Counted from the first letter of the stretch, positions 15,881-24,375 are shown. The stretch is 35,403 nt of DNA from Bacteroidales bacterium (GCA_017543645.1 JAFYFR010000045.1:1-35403); one strand, 5' to 3'. Numbers and translations are program-made. The notes: generated by a model from the letters alone, not told the origin.

Positions 15881-16528
15881 TTACACTCTGTCTTTGTTGA
15901 GGTTGATGTCTTTAACAATGCTCAACAGCAGTTCGCGGCTGCGGAAAAGACGCGCCTTTACCGTGCCGAGTGGGAGGTTGAGCTTTTCGGCAATCTCGGT
16001 GTACGACATCTCGTCGAAATACCGCATTTCGGTGATGATACGGTAGTCGTCGTGGAGCTGCTTTACCACTTGGCGCATGAGTTTTTCTTTCTGCTCTTTC
16101 ATCATGCTCTCCTCGGGATCTTTGATGGGCGCGGCGATGGTGTTTTCCGCCCAGCTGGTAGATTCTCGGTCGTTGGTTGAGCTTGGCTTGTCTATCGAGA
16201 TGTTGTTTTTCTGCATCTTGTTGCTGCGCAGAAAGTCGATAGTGTTGTTGGAGGCAATTTTGAAAAGCCATGTGCTGAACGCGTTTGACGGCATATACGA
16301 TTTGATGTTTTTGAACGCCTTGCCGAAAGATTCGATAGTGAGGTCTTCGGCGTCGTCGGGGTTGCGCACCATCTTTACAATCATATAGTACACCGAGTCG
16401 CGGTATTTTGCGAGCAATTCGGCAAACGCCTTTTGATTGCCCGCTCTCGCCTCGAGCACGAGTTTGTAGTCGGCTTTTGCCTTCTCCGAGAATGTGTTGG
16501 TTACTGTGTTGTCGTTTTCTATTTCCAT
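15881..16528 (-). CDS. ECF-type RNA polymerase sigma factor
   Basis: The 215-residue protein has sigma region 2 at about 38-100 (YRDSVYYMIVKMVRNPDDAEDL, in pieces, then FSTWLFKIASNNTIDFLRS) and sigma region 4 at about 160-205 (EMRYFDEMSYTEIAEKLNL followed by PLGTVKARLFRSRELL). The linker of about 50 residues is longer than usual and rich in Ser, Asn and Lys. No anti-sigma gene is adjacent: it is embedded between a glycosyltransferase, whose end it overlaps by 10 nt, and rsmG. That suggests control by means other than a co-encoded FecR-like anti-sigma. Its regulon is unknown. Confidence 0.92.
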   Translation of the reverse strand: MEIENDNTVTNTFSEKAKADYKLVLEARAGNQKAFAELLAKYRDSVYYMIVKMVRNPDDAEDLTIESFGKAFKNIKSYMPSNAFSTWLFKIASNNTIDFLRSNKMQKNNISIDKPSSTNDRESTSWAENTIAAPIKDPEESMMKEQKEKLMRQVVKQLHDDYRIITEMRYFDEMSYTEIAEKLNLPLGTVKARLFRSRELLLSIVKDINLNKDRV

Positions 16529-17667
16529 GTGAGTCTGTCCTTGCGGATTTTTCCTAAGATTAGTTGTATAATGTTTATATAAGGTAGCACAAAGTCAAAT
16601 AGCACTGCCGAAGCCGCCACACCTTTAGAGTTGAATTTGGATGAGGCTTTAGAAACAGCGTATAAAAATACAAAATATCTTGTAAAAAACAAAATTGGCG
16701 TAATAAAATATAGCGGATTAAAAAAAGAAAGCACAATGCAGCCGAGGTAGAAAAGCGAGCGCGAAATAGTCTCCAAGGCGAGTATCATCTTGTGTTTTGG
16801 CTTATATTTTTCAGATGCGGTAAAATGCCTCTGTTTCTGCTTGTTCCATTGGTTGAAAGTTACCTTAGGCTCGCATAGCGTAAACGACGCGGGGTTAGAT
16901 TCGCAAACTATGCGTCCTTTTTGGGCATTCTGGTTAACAAAAATATCGTCGTCGCCCGACATCAGATGGCTGTGCGAGGTAAATCCGCGCGACTGGTTGA
17001 AGATGGATTTTCTGTAAGCCATGTTTCTGCCAACGCCCATGTATGGCATTCCTATCTCGGTGTAGGTGTAATACTGCATGGCTATGAACACGGTGTCGTA
17101 GCGTATAAGGCGGTTGAGGAATCCTTTGCGCTGTTCGTATCCGCCGAATCCGAGCACAAAGTCGTTGCAGTCGGTAAAATTCTGGCTCATAGTCTTAATC
17201 CACCATTTCGACACGGGTATGCAGTCGGCGTCGGTGAGCAGTAGCCACTCGTTTTTGGCCGCCTTGATGCCCACGGTGATGGCGAGCTTTTTACCATGGC
17301 TGAAATGGCGGTCGAAAGGCACTTCGGTAACGTATAGCCGCGGATATTTCTGTTTCATCTCTGCCAGCACCAATGCAGTGTCGTCGGTGCTGCCGTCGTT
17401 TACCACTATCACTTCAAAGTCGGGATAGTCCTGTTCCAACACGGCGGGAAGTTTCTCCCTCAGGTTGGCGGCCTCGTTGCGGGCGCAGATTATCACCGAA
17501 ACCGGCACTGGGCTTTGGTACTCTTTCACTTTCGGCTTTTTGCGTATGCGCACAAAAACTCCTATGTAATAGCACATCTGCACAGTCCACACAAGTATCA
17601 GACTGCATATCAGCCAAAATTTCCAACTATAAATATCCTTAAATAAGGATGTTATCTGTTCCAACAT
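16519..17667 (-). CDS. Membrane glycosyltransferase family 2
   Basis: The 382-residue protein has an N-terminal transmembrane helix (about 13-38), a GT-A catalytic domain, and two or three hydrophobic helices near the C-terminus (about 290-345 and 355-375). Motifs are VSVIICARNEAANL near 58, VVNDGSTDDT near 88, LLTDADC near 138 (the DxD site), MSGDDDIFVNQ near 232 and KQKQRHF near 275, the QxxRW-type motif of processive synthases. This layout resembles membrane synthases that add sugars to lipid or polysaccharide acceptors. The start at 17667 is chosen over 17703, because a promoter -7 box at 17695-17688 lies between them. It overlaps the sigma factor gene. Confidence 0.88.
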   Translation of the reverse strand: MLEQITSLFKDIYSWKFWLICSLILVWTVQMCYYIGVFVRIRKKPKVKEYQSPVPVSVIICARNEAANLREKLPAVLEQDYPDFEVIVVNDGSTDDTALVLAEMKQKYPRLYVTEVPFDRHFSHGKKLAITVGIKAAKNEWLLLTDADCIPVSKWWIKTMSQNFTDCNDFVLGFGGYEQRKGFLNRLIRYDTVFIAMQYYTYTEIGMPYMGVGRNMAYRKSIFNQSRGFTSHSHLMSGDDDIFVNQNAQKGRIVCESNPASFTLCEPKVTFNQWNKQKQRHFTASEKYKPKHKMILALETISRSLFYLGCIVLSFFNPLYFITPILFFTRYFVFLYAVSKASSKFNSKGVAASAVLFDFVLPYINIIQLILGKIRKDRLTWK

Positions 17668-17687
17668 TATTGTTTGTCTATTTTGTG

Positions 17688-17695
17688 CAAATTTA
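17688..17695 (-). promoter_or_regulatory. Bacteroides -7 element of the glycosyltransferase-sigma-rsmG operon
   Basis: TAAATTTG on the minus strand matches TAnnTTTG and lies 20 nt before the ATG at 17667. The -33 region is T-rich without a clean TTTG. Confidence 0.55.
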
Positions 17696-17790
17696 CAAAC
17701 CATTTTCTATCGAAAAAATAAAAAATTGATATAAATAAAAAAAACTGCATTTTTTTCTATTTGTTTGGTGGCAAAACCGATTTCATGGAT

Positions 17791-17798
17791 TATCTTTG
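17791..17798 (+). promoter_or_regulatory. Bacteroides -7 element of tgt
   Basis: TATCTTTG fits the consensus exactly and lies 20 nt before the ATG at 17819. Two TTTG copies begin about 23-27 nt upstream, slightly far for an ideal -33 box. The position rules out translation from an in-frame start at 17765. Confidence 0.6.
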
Positions 17799-17818
17799 CA
17801 GCCGAGAAATTGTATTAC

Positions 17819-18949
17819 ATGAATTTTGAGGTTATACATAGCGACACGCGTACCGAAGCCCGGGCTGGTGTTATCAGCACTGGTCATGGCCAAGTGCCTA
17901 CGCCCATTTTTATGCCCGTTGGTACTGTAGGCTCGGTGAAGGGCGTTCATCAGACTGAGCTGAACGACGACATCCATGCTCATATCATCCTTGGAAACAC
18001 CTACCATCTCTATCTCCGTCCTGGCATGGACGTGATTAAGGCGGCCGGGGGACTTCACCGTTTTATTCATTGGGACAATCCCATACTTACCGACAGCGGT
18101 GGTTTTCAGGTGTTCTCTCTTGCCGAAAACCGTAAGCTGACACCCGAGGGGGCAACCTTCCGCTCGCATATCGACGGCAGCAAGCATATCTTCACACCCG
18201 AAAACGTGGTGGACATTCAGCGTACCATCGGCAGCGACTTTATGATGGCTTTGGACGAGTGCACTCCCTATCCTTGCGACTACAAGTACGCCGAAAAGTC
18301 GTTGAAACTTACTCATCAATGGCTCGGGCGCGGCGTAAGGCATTACCGCGAAACCGAACCACTTTACGGACACGGTCAGGCGTATTTCCCCATTGTTCAG
18401 GGAAGTGTTTACCGCGACCTTAGGCAGCAGTCGGCGGAGTTTATCGCATCGCAGGATATGGCCGGCAACGCTATCGGCGGCCTTTCGGTGGGCGAGCCGG
18501 TGGAGATGATGTACGAAATGATCGAGGTGGTAAACGCCATTCTGCCAAAAGACAAGCCTCGGTACCTTATGGGAGTTGGCACTCCGGCTAATATCATTGA
18601 AGGCGTGGCTCGTGGTATCGACATGTTCGACTGTGTAATGCCCACACGTAACGCCCGCAACGGTATGCTGTTTACACTCCAAGGCACTATCAATATAAAA
18701 AACGAGAAGTGGAAATACGATTTTTCGGAACTTGACCCTGATGGAACTTCTTTTGTAGACCATTATTATACAAGGGCTTATCTACGTCATTTGGTAACAG
18801 CCAACGAACGTCTTGCCGCACAGATAGCGAGCATACACAATCTCGCCTTCTACCTCAACCTTGTGAGGATTATCCGTGAGAGAATTATCGACGGCACTTT
18901 CGCAGATTGGAAAGACGGCGCGGCAAAACAGATGTCGCAGCGAATTTGA
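17819..18949 (+). CDS. tgt: tRNA-guanine transglycosylase Tgt
   Basis: Tgt exchanges guanine-34 of Asp, Asn, His and Tyr tRNAs for a queuosine precursor. The 376-residue protein has the usual marks: DSGGFQVFS with Asp92, GGLSVGEP near 220, MGVGTPANIIEGVARGIDMFD near 252 with the nucleophile Asp271, and VMPTRNARNG. The start at 17819 begins MNFEVIHSD, the normal family start, just after a good -7 box. One oddity: in the segment before YTRAYLRHL, where E. coli Tgt has the zinc-binding CxCxxC, this protein reads GTSFVD (residues 309-314) with no cysteine, although the fourth ligand, His340 in IHNLAFY, is kept. The permease gene follows 32 nt downstream. Confidence 0.96.
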   Translation: MNFEVIHSDTRTEARAGVISTGHGQVPTPIFMPVGTVGSVKGVHQTELNDDIHAHIILGNTYHLYLRPGMDVIKAAGGLHRFIHWDNPILTDSGGFQVFSLAENRKLTPEGATFRSHIDGSKHIFTPENVVDIQRTIGSDFMMALDECTPYPCDYKYAEKSLKLTHQWLGRGVRHYRETEPLYGHGQAYFPIVQGSVYRDLRQQSAEFIASQDMAGNAIGGLSVGEPVEMMYEMIEVVNAILPKDKPRYLMGVGTPANIIEGVARGIDMFDCVMPTRNARNGMLFTLQGTINIKNEKWKYDFSELDPDGTSFVDHYYTRAYLRHLVTANERLAAQIASIHNLAFYLNLVRIIRERIIDGTFADWKDGAAKQMSQRI

Positions 18950-18981
18950 TTTTTTTACACCTTATATTAATAGAGAAAAAA

Positions 18982-20061
18982 ATGTTCAAGATATTAGACC
19001 GCTATATAATTAAGAAATTCCTCGGCACATTCTTTTATGCGCTTGTGCTGCTGATTTCTATTATCATAGTATTTGATATTCAGGAAAAATTGGACGACTT
19101 TATTGAGAAGAAAGCACCTTTTGAGGCTATCCTGTTCGACTATTACCTCAATTTCGCGCCCTACTACGCCAATATGTTCATGTTCCTGTTCATATTTATC
19201 TCGGTGATATTTTTTACCTCAAAGCTTGCCGGCAACAGCGAGATTATAGCCATACTGAGCGCAGGTGTGAGCTTCCGCCGTTTGCTCGTGCCTTATTTCG
19301 AGAGTGCGGCTCTGCTTGCGGGTCTGTCGTTTTTCCTCAGCGCGTATGTCATTCCTCCTGCCACCGACGTTATGATGAAGTTTGAGGATCTATATGTGCA
19401 CAATCCATACGTCAACCATTCGCAAAATATTCACCGTCAGGTAGATCCTAATACGTTTCTCTATATGCAGAACTACGTTACAAGCTCGAATGTGGGCTAC
19501 AAGTTCTCGTGGGAGAAGTTCGACGGCAACATCCTCAAAGAGAAACTCATGAGCGAATACATCGTGTGGGATTCCACCAAAAACAAATGGACTATCAACA
19601 ACTATTATATAAGGTATTTCAACGGAGAGACCGACTCAGTGGTGTCTGGACGCAAAATGGACACCACCCTCGCCATCCTTCCCAAAGATTTCAATCAGAG
19701 GCTCGACCTTATTGAGACACTTACAAGCCCCGTGCTTCATGAGTATATCGACGAGCAGCGTATGCGCGGTAGCGACAATATCGAGGCACTACTTGTGGAG
19801 AGCTACAAACGCATAGCGTTTCCCTTCGCCTGCTTTATCCTTACGCTTATAGGCGTAACGCTCTCGTGCAAGAAGGTTAGAGGAGGAATTGGCATCAACC
19901 TTGGTATCGGTCTTGCCCTGAGTTTCAGCTATATATTGTTTATGCAGGTGTTCACCGAATTTGCCAAAGGAAGTTCGCTTCCGCCTCTGTTGGCTGTCTG
20001 GATTCCTAACATCATATATACTATAATAGGTGTGGTACTCTATTTCAAAGCCCCGAAATAG
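18982..20061 (+). CDS. LptF/LptG-family LPS export permease
   Basis: The 359-residue inner-membrane protein belongs to the YjgP/YjgQ family (PF03739), the membrane half of the LptBFG transporter that extracts lipopolysaccharide from the inner membrane. It has three N-terminal transmembrane segments (about 10-35, 52-80, 95-120), a periplasmic beta-jellyroll region (about 130-265), and three C-terminal segments (about 275-300, 305-325, 332-355). ILDRYIIKKFLGTFFYALVL at the start (in the first 21 residues) and GNSEIIAILSAGVSFRRLLVP near 88 (in pieces) are family signatures. The family name G or F cannot be fixed here. The start at 18982 avoids a 25-residue charged extension. dprA begins 2 nt after the stop. 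Confidence 0.93.
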   Translation: MFKILDRYIIKKFLGTFFYALVLLISIIIVFDIQEKLDDFIEKKAPFEAILFDYYLNFAPYYANMFMFLFIFISVIFFTSKLAGNSEIIAILSAGVSFRRLLVPYFESAALLAGLSFFLSAYVIPPATDVMMKFEDLYVHNPYVNHSQNIHRQVDPNTFLYMQNYVTSSNVGYKFSWEKFDGNILKEKLMSEYIVWDSTKNKWTINNYYIRYFNGETDSVVSGRKMDTTLAILPKDFNQRLDLIETLTSPVLHEYIDEQRMRGSDNIEALLVESYKRIAFPFACFILTLIGVTLSCKKVRGGIGINLGIGLALSFSYILFMQVFTEFAKGSSLPPLLAVWIPNIIYTIIGVVLYFKAPK

Positions 20062-20063
20062 TT

Positions 20064-21179
20064 ATGAAACTAACTCAAGATGCCCTTTACTATGTAGCCG
20101 TTACCATGATACCCGGTGTAGGCAGCAGTACCGCCCGTAAGCTTGTAAAGTGGGCGGGCAGCCCTATGGAGGTGTTTCAGAAAAAGGAGCTTCTGCCCCA
20201 GGCAAACATCCTTCCAGCCAAAATTCTTGAATCATTGGATTTTAACAGCGTTATCGACAATGCGGAACGACAAATAGACATTGTGCTACGCGAAGGCATC
20301 GACATAGTTTGCAGCAACAACAACGCTTATCCGCGCAAGCTCGCCCAATGCGACGACGCACCTTTATTATATTACAGCAAAGGCTCAGGAGTGAATTTCG
20401 ACACTTGCCGTACTGTGGGCATCGTAGGCACGAGGCTTACAGACGGAGAAGGTTGCAACAATATATTCAATCTTGTTGAGGGTCTACAGAAAGACGGCAT
20501 CCGCGTGGTGATAGTAAGCGGATTGGCATCAGGAGCCGACACATACGCGCATCAGGCCGCTATTAAATATGGTGTGCCAACGGCGGCAGTGTTAGGACAT
20601 GGTTTCGACATGATTTATCCCGCCGAAAACCGTTCCTTGGCACGTCAGATTGTTGATGGGGCAGGGGTGCTGATTACAGAGTATTATTACGGTCATCCAG
20701 TTTCAAAAAACAATTTTCCACGCCGCAACCGTATTGTTGCAGGACTTTGCGACGCTTTGATAATAGTGCAGAGCCGTATCCAGGGTGGCGCGCTCATCAC
20801 CGCAGGATATTCCGCAATGTACAACAGGGATCTTTTCGCATTTCCCGGACGTGCCACCGACAACAATTACGCCGGATGCAACAAGCTCATACACGACGGC
20901 AGGGCTACTTTGATAACTGGGCACCACGATTTGGAAAACTCAATGGGATGGAAGTCGCCAAGCAAGAGCGTACCTTTTCAAACCGAGCTTCCACTCTGCT
21001 GTCTCGACGCTCAGGAGGTGAAAATTGTGGACGCGCTACGCGAAAACGGCGAGCTGAGCATCGACTCGCTTTCGGTGGCAACGCAGATACCTATGGCCGA
21101 ACTTTCGCCTATTTTGCTGTCGCTTGAGTTCAATGATGTGGTGAAATCGCTCCCCGGCAAAAGGTATAAGGCTATGTAA
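20064..21179 (+). CDS. dprA: DNA processing protein DprA
   Basis: DprA binds incoming single-stranded DNA during natural transformation and loads RecA. The 371-residue protein has an N-terminal helix-hairpin-helix-like part (MIPGVGSSTARKLVKWAG near 17), the Rossmann-like DprA core (about 105-300) with SGLASGADTYAHQAA near 153, LGHGFDMIYPAENRSLA near 177, PVSKNNFPRRNRIVAGL near 213 and GGALITAGYSAM near 240, and a C-terminal winged helix (about 315-371). It is the normal length and all key motifs are present, so it should be functional. The other competence genes are not in the window. Confidence 0.96.
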   Translation: MKLTQDALYYVAVTMIPGVGSSTARKLVKWAGSPMEVFQKKELLPQANILPAKILESLDFNSVIDNAERQIDIVLREGIDIVCSNNNAYPRKLAQCDDAPLLYYSKGSGVNFDTCRTVGIVGTRLTDGEGCNNIFNLVEGLQKDGIRVVIVSGLASGADTYAHQAAIKYGVPTAAVLGHGFDMIYPAENRSLARQIVDGAGVLITEYYYGHPVSKNNFPRRNRIVAGLCDALIIVQSRIQGGALITAGYSAMYNRDLFAFPGRATDNNYAGCNKLIHDGRATLITGHHDLENSMGWKSPSKSVPFQTELPLCCLDAQEVKIVDALRENGELSIDSLSVATQIPMAELSPILLSLEFNDVVKSLPGKRYKAM

Positions 21180-21253
21180 AGCACTAATTATAAGATTTGT
21201 ATTAGAATTTAATAAAAAAAACGTAAAATAATGGTTAACTAAATAATTGTTAT

Positions 21254-21261
21254 TATATTTG
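21254..21261 (+). promoter_or_regulatory. Bacteroides -7 element of fabD
   Basis: TATATTTG is an exact consensus match 26 nt before the ATG at 21288. The expected -33 position lacks TTTG. It sits in an AT-rich gap of about 108 nt after dprA, so fabD probably has its own promoter. Confidence 0.55.
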
Positions 21262-21287
21262 CAGTCGAATTTAAAACTAAATAAGTA

Positions 21288-22178
21288 ATGAAAGCATACG
21301 TATTTCCCGGACAGGGCTCGCAGTTCCCCGGTATGGGAAAAGATATTTACGAAAAATCAGAAACAGCCAGACAGCTTTTCCAGCAGGCCAACGACGTGTT
21401 GGGTTTCGACATCACCCGTCTGATGTTTGAAGGCACAGCCGAGGAGCTTTTGCAAACCAAGGTTACGCAGCCGTGCATTTTTATCCATTCTGTAGCGTCT
21501 GTCTTGGCATCACCCGATAATTTTACACCCGACGCAGTAGCAGGACACTCCTTGGGCGAGTTTTCTGCACTCACCGCAGCAGGCGCACTCACATTTGCCG
21601 ACGGTCTTTCGCTCGTAGCCAAACGCGCGGCCGCGATGCAGAAATGCTGCGAAAACCAGAAAGGTTCTATGGCGGCAGTGCTCGGACTCGACGACAGCGT
21701 GATAGAGCAGATTTGCGCCGAGACCTCGCAGTCGGGCAGCACCGTAGTGGCAGCCAACTACAACTGCATAGGCCAGGTAGTAATCTCTGGAAGCGAACAG
21801 GGCGTGGAGATTGCATCGCAGAAGCTCGAAGCAGCCGGAGCAAGACGTGTGGTAAAGCTCGCAGTCAGCGGAGCATTCCATTCGCCGTTGATGCAGCCGG
21901 CACAGTCGGAACTTCAGCAGGCTATCGACACCACGACATTTTCAGCACCAAAATGTCCGGTTTATCAGAATGTGGACGCTCAGCCCCACACCGACCCCAA
22001 GGAAATCAAGCAAAACCTTATCAAACAGCTTACTTCGCCCGTCCGCTGGACCAAGACTATACAGAATATGATACAGGCTGGTGTAACCGAAGTGATAGAA
22101 TGCGGTCCGGGAAGCGTACTTCAGGGCTTGATGCGCAAGATTGATAAAGGCACAAAATCAGCGCATTTCGGCGAATAA
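21288..22178 (+). CDS. fabD: Malonyl-CoA:ACP transacylase FabD
   Basis: FabD moves the malonyl group from CoA to acyl carrier protein, the entry of extender units into fatty acid synthesis. The 296-residue protein has PGQGSQFPGMG at 7-17 (oxyanion loop), the nucleophile motif GHSLGEFSAL with Ser88, and SGAFHSPLM with the catalytic His198. EVIECGPGSVLQGLMRKI close to the C-terminus is also typical. Length and motifs are normal. No other fatty-acid genes are adjacent; it stands alone between dprA and a tRNA gene. Confidence 0.97.
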   Translation: MKAYVFPGQGSQFPGMGKDIYEKSETARQLFQQANDVLGFDITRLMFEGTAEELLQTKVTQPCIFIHSVASVLASPDNFTPDAVAGHSLGEFSALTAAGALTFADGLSLVAKRAAAMQKCCENQKGSMAAVLGLDDSVIEQICAETSQSGSTVVAANYNCIGQVVISGSEQGVEIASQKLEAAGARRVVKLAVSGAFHSPLMQPAQSELQQAIDTTTFSAPKCPVYQNVDAQPHTDPKEIKQNLIKQLTSPVRWTKTIQNMIQAGVTEVIECGPGSVLQGLMRKIDKGTKSAHFGE

Positions 22179-22221
22179 TAATTTAATATGAAAAAAAAGT
22201 TTATTTTTTTTTATTAATATT

Positions 22222-22251
22222 TTTGTAATATATTTTCTTTTTGTAATTTCG
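22222..22251 (+). promoter_or_regulatory. Probable promoter of tRNA-Ser
   Basis: TTTG (22222-22225), 18 nt and TAATTTCG (22244-22251), one base off the consensus, lie 28 nt before the tRNA. The spacer is within 1-2 nt of the usual range. Confidence 0.5.
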
Positions 22252-22279
22252 ATGCCGAAAATTTTACAAAAAGCACAGG

Positions 22280-22367
22280 GGAGAGATGTCCGAGTGGCTT
22301 AAGGAACACGCCTGGAAAGCGTGTATACGCCAAAAGCGTATCGAGGGTTCGAATCCCTCTTTCTCCG
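22280..22367 (+). tRNA. tRNA-Ser (anticodon GGA)
   Basis: The 88-nt sequence folds as a long-variable-arm tRNA: acceptor stem GGAGAGA (22280-22286) with TTTCTCC (22360-22366), an anticodon arm ACACGC-CTGGAAA-GCGTGT with anticodon GGA, a long variable arm with TACGC and GCGTA, and the T arm GAGGGTTCGAATCCCTC. The GGA anticodon reads UCC and UCU serine codons. CCA is not encoded; the discriminator G is followed by CAAAA. Confidence 0.95.
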
Positions 22368-22420
22368 CAAAAATTAAAATAAGTATCAATTATCGTATAA
22401 TTAAAAACTAAAAACACAAC

Positions 22421-23224
22421 ATGAAAAAGCTATTTTCATTATTGGCAATATCAGGAATGCTCTTTTTCGGAAGTGCAGATTTGTTTGCGCAGGAAGGAGC
22501 TCAATCGCAGGAACCTGCCACAGAAACCGTTCAGTCAGGCTCTCAGGCTCAGCCCGAGGAAGTGCCCGTTCACAAAGCAATCAAGACAAAATTCATCGAA
22601 GGTGGTGCCGGATTCATGGCGTCGGTGCTTATCTGTTTGATCCTTGGTCTTGCAATCGCAATTGAAAGAATTATTTACTTAATGCTTTCGTCCACCAACA
22701 CCAAGAAGCTTCTCAATCAAATCGACAAAGCCCTCGACAACAACGAGAGCCAGAACCCCATCGAGGACGCAAAAGAAATTTGTAGAAACACACGCGGACC
22801 TGTTGCAAGCATTTTCTATCAGGGTCTCGACCGTTACGACGAAAAGAAAGAAAACAACATCGACCTTATCGAAAAGTCAGTTGTTTCTTACGGAAGCGTA
22901 CAGATGGGCCAGATGGAAAGCGGTGTAACCTGGATCAACCTCTTCATCGCCCTTTCTCCTATGTTGGGATTCATGGGTACTGTAATCGGTATGATTCAGG
23001 CGTTCGACTCAATCGAGCAGGCTGGTGACGTTTCGGCTTCGTTGGTTGCCGCAGGTATCAAGGTTGCGTTGATCACAACCGTAACCGGTCTTATCTCTGC
23101 TATGATTCTGCAGCTCTTCTGTAACTACATCCTTTCAAAAATCGAGTCTATCACCAACGATATGGAAGACGCTTCTATCTCGTTTGTAGATCTTCTTGTT
23201 AAATACCAAGAAAAACACAGCTAA
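22421..23224 (+). CDS. exbB: MotA/TolQ/ExbB proton channel protein
   Basis: The 267-residue protein is the ExbB type of proton channel (PF01618), which with ExbD powers TonB-dependent outer membrane transport. It has a cleavable-looking N-terminal segment, a Gln/Glu-rich stretch (about 25-50), a transmembrane helix near 65-88, a cytoplasmic loop, and two helices near 170-190 and 207-232. WINLFIALSPMLGFMGTVIGM near 170 (in two pieces) and VAAGIKVALITTVTGLISAM near 210 are the family signatures. TolQ is the alternative name, but the two exbD genes downstream and the surrounding Bacteroidota layout favour ExbB. Next gene starts 9 nt later. Confidence 0.92.
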   Translation: MKKLFSLLAISGMLFFGSADLFAQEGAQSQEPATETVQSGSQAQPEEVPVHKAIKTKFIEGGAGFMASVLICLILGLAIAIERIIYLMLSSTNTKKLLNQIDKALDNNESQNPIEDAKEICRNTRGPVASIFYQGLDRYDEKKENNIDLIEKSVVSYGSVQMGQMESGVTWINLFIALSPMLGFMGTVIGMIQAFDSIEQAGDVSASLVAAGIKVALITTVTGLISAMILQLFCNYILSKIESITNDMEDASISFVDLLVKYQEKHS

Positions 23225-23233
23225 TTTTATAGT

Positions 23234-23689
23234 ATGGAAACATCATTCTTACAAAAAATATCTAAGTACCTCCTTATAGTATTGTTTTTAATCTCGACAG
23301 TACTCGTAGTGTTATTCTACTGGCAGGTGGTACCGTTGGAGGAGGCTGCCCAGATGGAGCACGGAACAACCGATACAATTCTCTTGTGGGGATTTATCCT
23401 GTTCATTGTCTGCGCTGTATTGGCAGTTGTCGACCTCTTTGTGCTTACCCCGATTATGAACCCCAGCTCTGCTGTCAAAATCGGTATCGTCATTGTAGCT
23501 TTGCTCGCCGTTTTCGGAGTTTCTTACGCTATGTCGAGCGATTCTATCGATTCTATCATGCCTACATTGGTTCAAACAACTCCTGGCGAGCTTAAATGGT
23601 CCGATACAGGTTTGTTTTCCTTGTACATTGTTCTTGGATTGACTTTCTTGTCTATTATCGGACTTGAGGTTTCTCAGAGAATCAAATAA
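23234..23689 (+). CDS. Four-helix membrane protein in the exbB-exbD operon
   Basis: I do not recognise a named family. The 151-residue protein has four predicted transmembrane helices (about 12-30, 46-71, 79-99 and 125-147) and short polar loops, the longest (about 100-124) with several Ser, Asp and Thr. It lies 9 nt after exbB and 59 nt before exbD, on the same strand, so it should be made with the energising complex. A structural or regulatory subunit of the TonB/ExbBD apparatus is the natural guess, based only on position. It has no signal peptide or catalytic motif. Confidence 0.8.
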   Translation: METSFLQKISKYLLIVLFLISTVLVVLFYWQVVPLEEAAQMEHGTTDTILLWGFILFIVCAVLAVVDLFVLTPIMNPSSAVKIGIVIVALLAVFGVSYAMSSDSIDSIMPTLVQTTPGELKWSDTGLFSLYIVLGLTFLSIIGLEVSQRIK

Positions 23690-23706
23690 TTTAATGTTGA
23701 ATTTAC

Positions 23707-23732
23707 GGCAGCTGCCAGTATAGGCGGCTGCC
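23707..23732 (+). other. Intergenic hairpin before exbD
   Basis: GGCAGC (23707-23712) pairs with GCTGCC (23727-23732) over a 14-nt loop between the four-helix gene and exbD. There is no T run after it, so it is more likely an mRNA processing or stability element than a terminator. Confidence 0.35.
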
Positions 23733-23748
23733 TCTTAAAACAATACAG

Positions 23749-24375
23749 ATGAGACAAGTAGGTGAAATTAACGCAAGTTCGCAGGCCGACATCGCGTTCC
23801 TTCTGTTGATTTTCTTCCTCGTAACAACGTCAATGAACGTTGACCAAGGTCTGTTCCGCCAGTTGCCTCCGCCTTCGGACGGACAACAGGACAACCACGA
23901 GAAGATTAACGAGCGCAATATCTTTATTGTGCTTATCAACAAGGACAACCAGCTGGCTATCGAAGGCGAGCCGGCAGATTTCAGCGAGCTTACCGAGAGG
24001 ACAATCAAGTTTCTTACCAACCCTTCCAACTCGGAATCCCTTGCCGAGCAGGTGAAGGCTTCTAAGAAATACGACGACGCTATCGCAGAAGGTAAGGCCG
24101 ACGAAGCTGCTACTTTCAAAGCTCTCGTAGACCGTTGCGGCGACCCGAACATTACTCGTGGTGTGGTATCGCTTCAGAACGACCGCGGTACCAAATACGA
24201 AACGTATATCGACGTGCAGAACTCTATCGTGGCGGCTTTTAATATCTGCCGTGATAATTTTGCAAAAGAAAATTTTGGAAAAATCTACGACGAACTTGGT
24301 GCTGAAGAGCAGAAACTCGTAAAAACCGTGTTCCCGTTGGCAATTTCCGAGGCCGAACCCAGAAGTATAAAGTAA
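23749..24375 (+). CDS. exbD: ExbD biopolymer transport protein (first copy)
   Basis: The 208-residue protein has a short cytoplasmic N-terminus (RQVGEINASSQ), one transmembrane helix with the essential acidic residue in ADIAFLLLIFFLVTTSM (about 13-29), and a periplasmic domain rich in charged residues. This is the ExbD/TolR design (PF02472), in which the membrane Asp carries protons. It is longer than E. coli ExbD (about 141 residues); the extra part includes a helical insertion around 95-130. Two ExbD genes in tandem are common in Bacteroidota and may form heterodimers in the ExbB pore. The second copy follows after 14 nt. Confidence 0.92.
   Translation: MRQVGEINASSQADIAFLLLIFFLVTTSMNVDQGLFRQLPPPSDGQQDNHEKINERNIFIVLINKDNQLAIEGEPADFSELTERTIKFLTNPSNSESLAEQVKASKKYDDAIAEGKADEAATFKALVDRCGDPNITRGVVSLQNDRGTKYETYIDVQNSIVAAFNICRDNFAKENFGKIYDELGAEEQKLVKTVFPLAISEAEPRSIK

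Noticed and set aside
17783..18763. A 326-residue minus-strand frame opposite tgt
   Set aside because: Tgt is certain on the other strand and this frame has no recognisable domain.
22180..22221. Possible terminator after fabD
   Set aside because: Only A and T runs are present; no GC-containing stem could be found.
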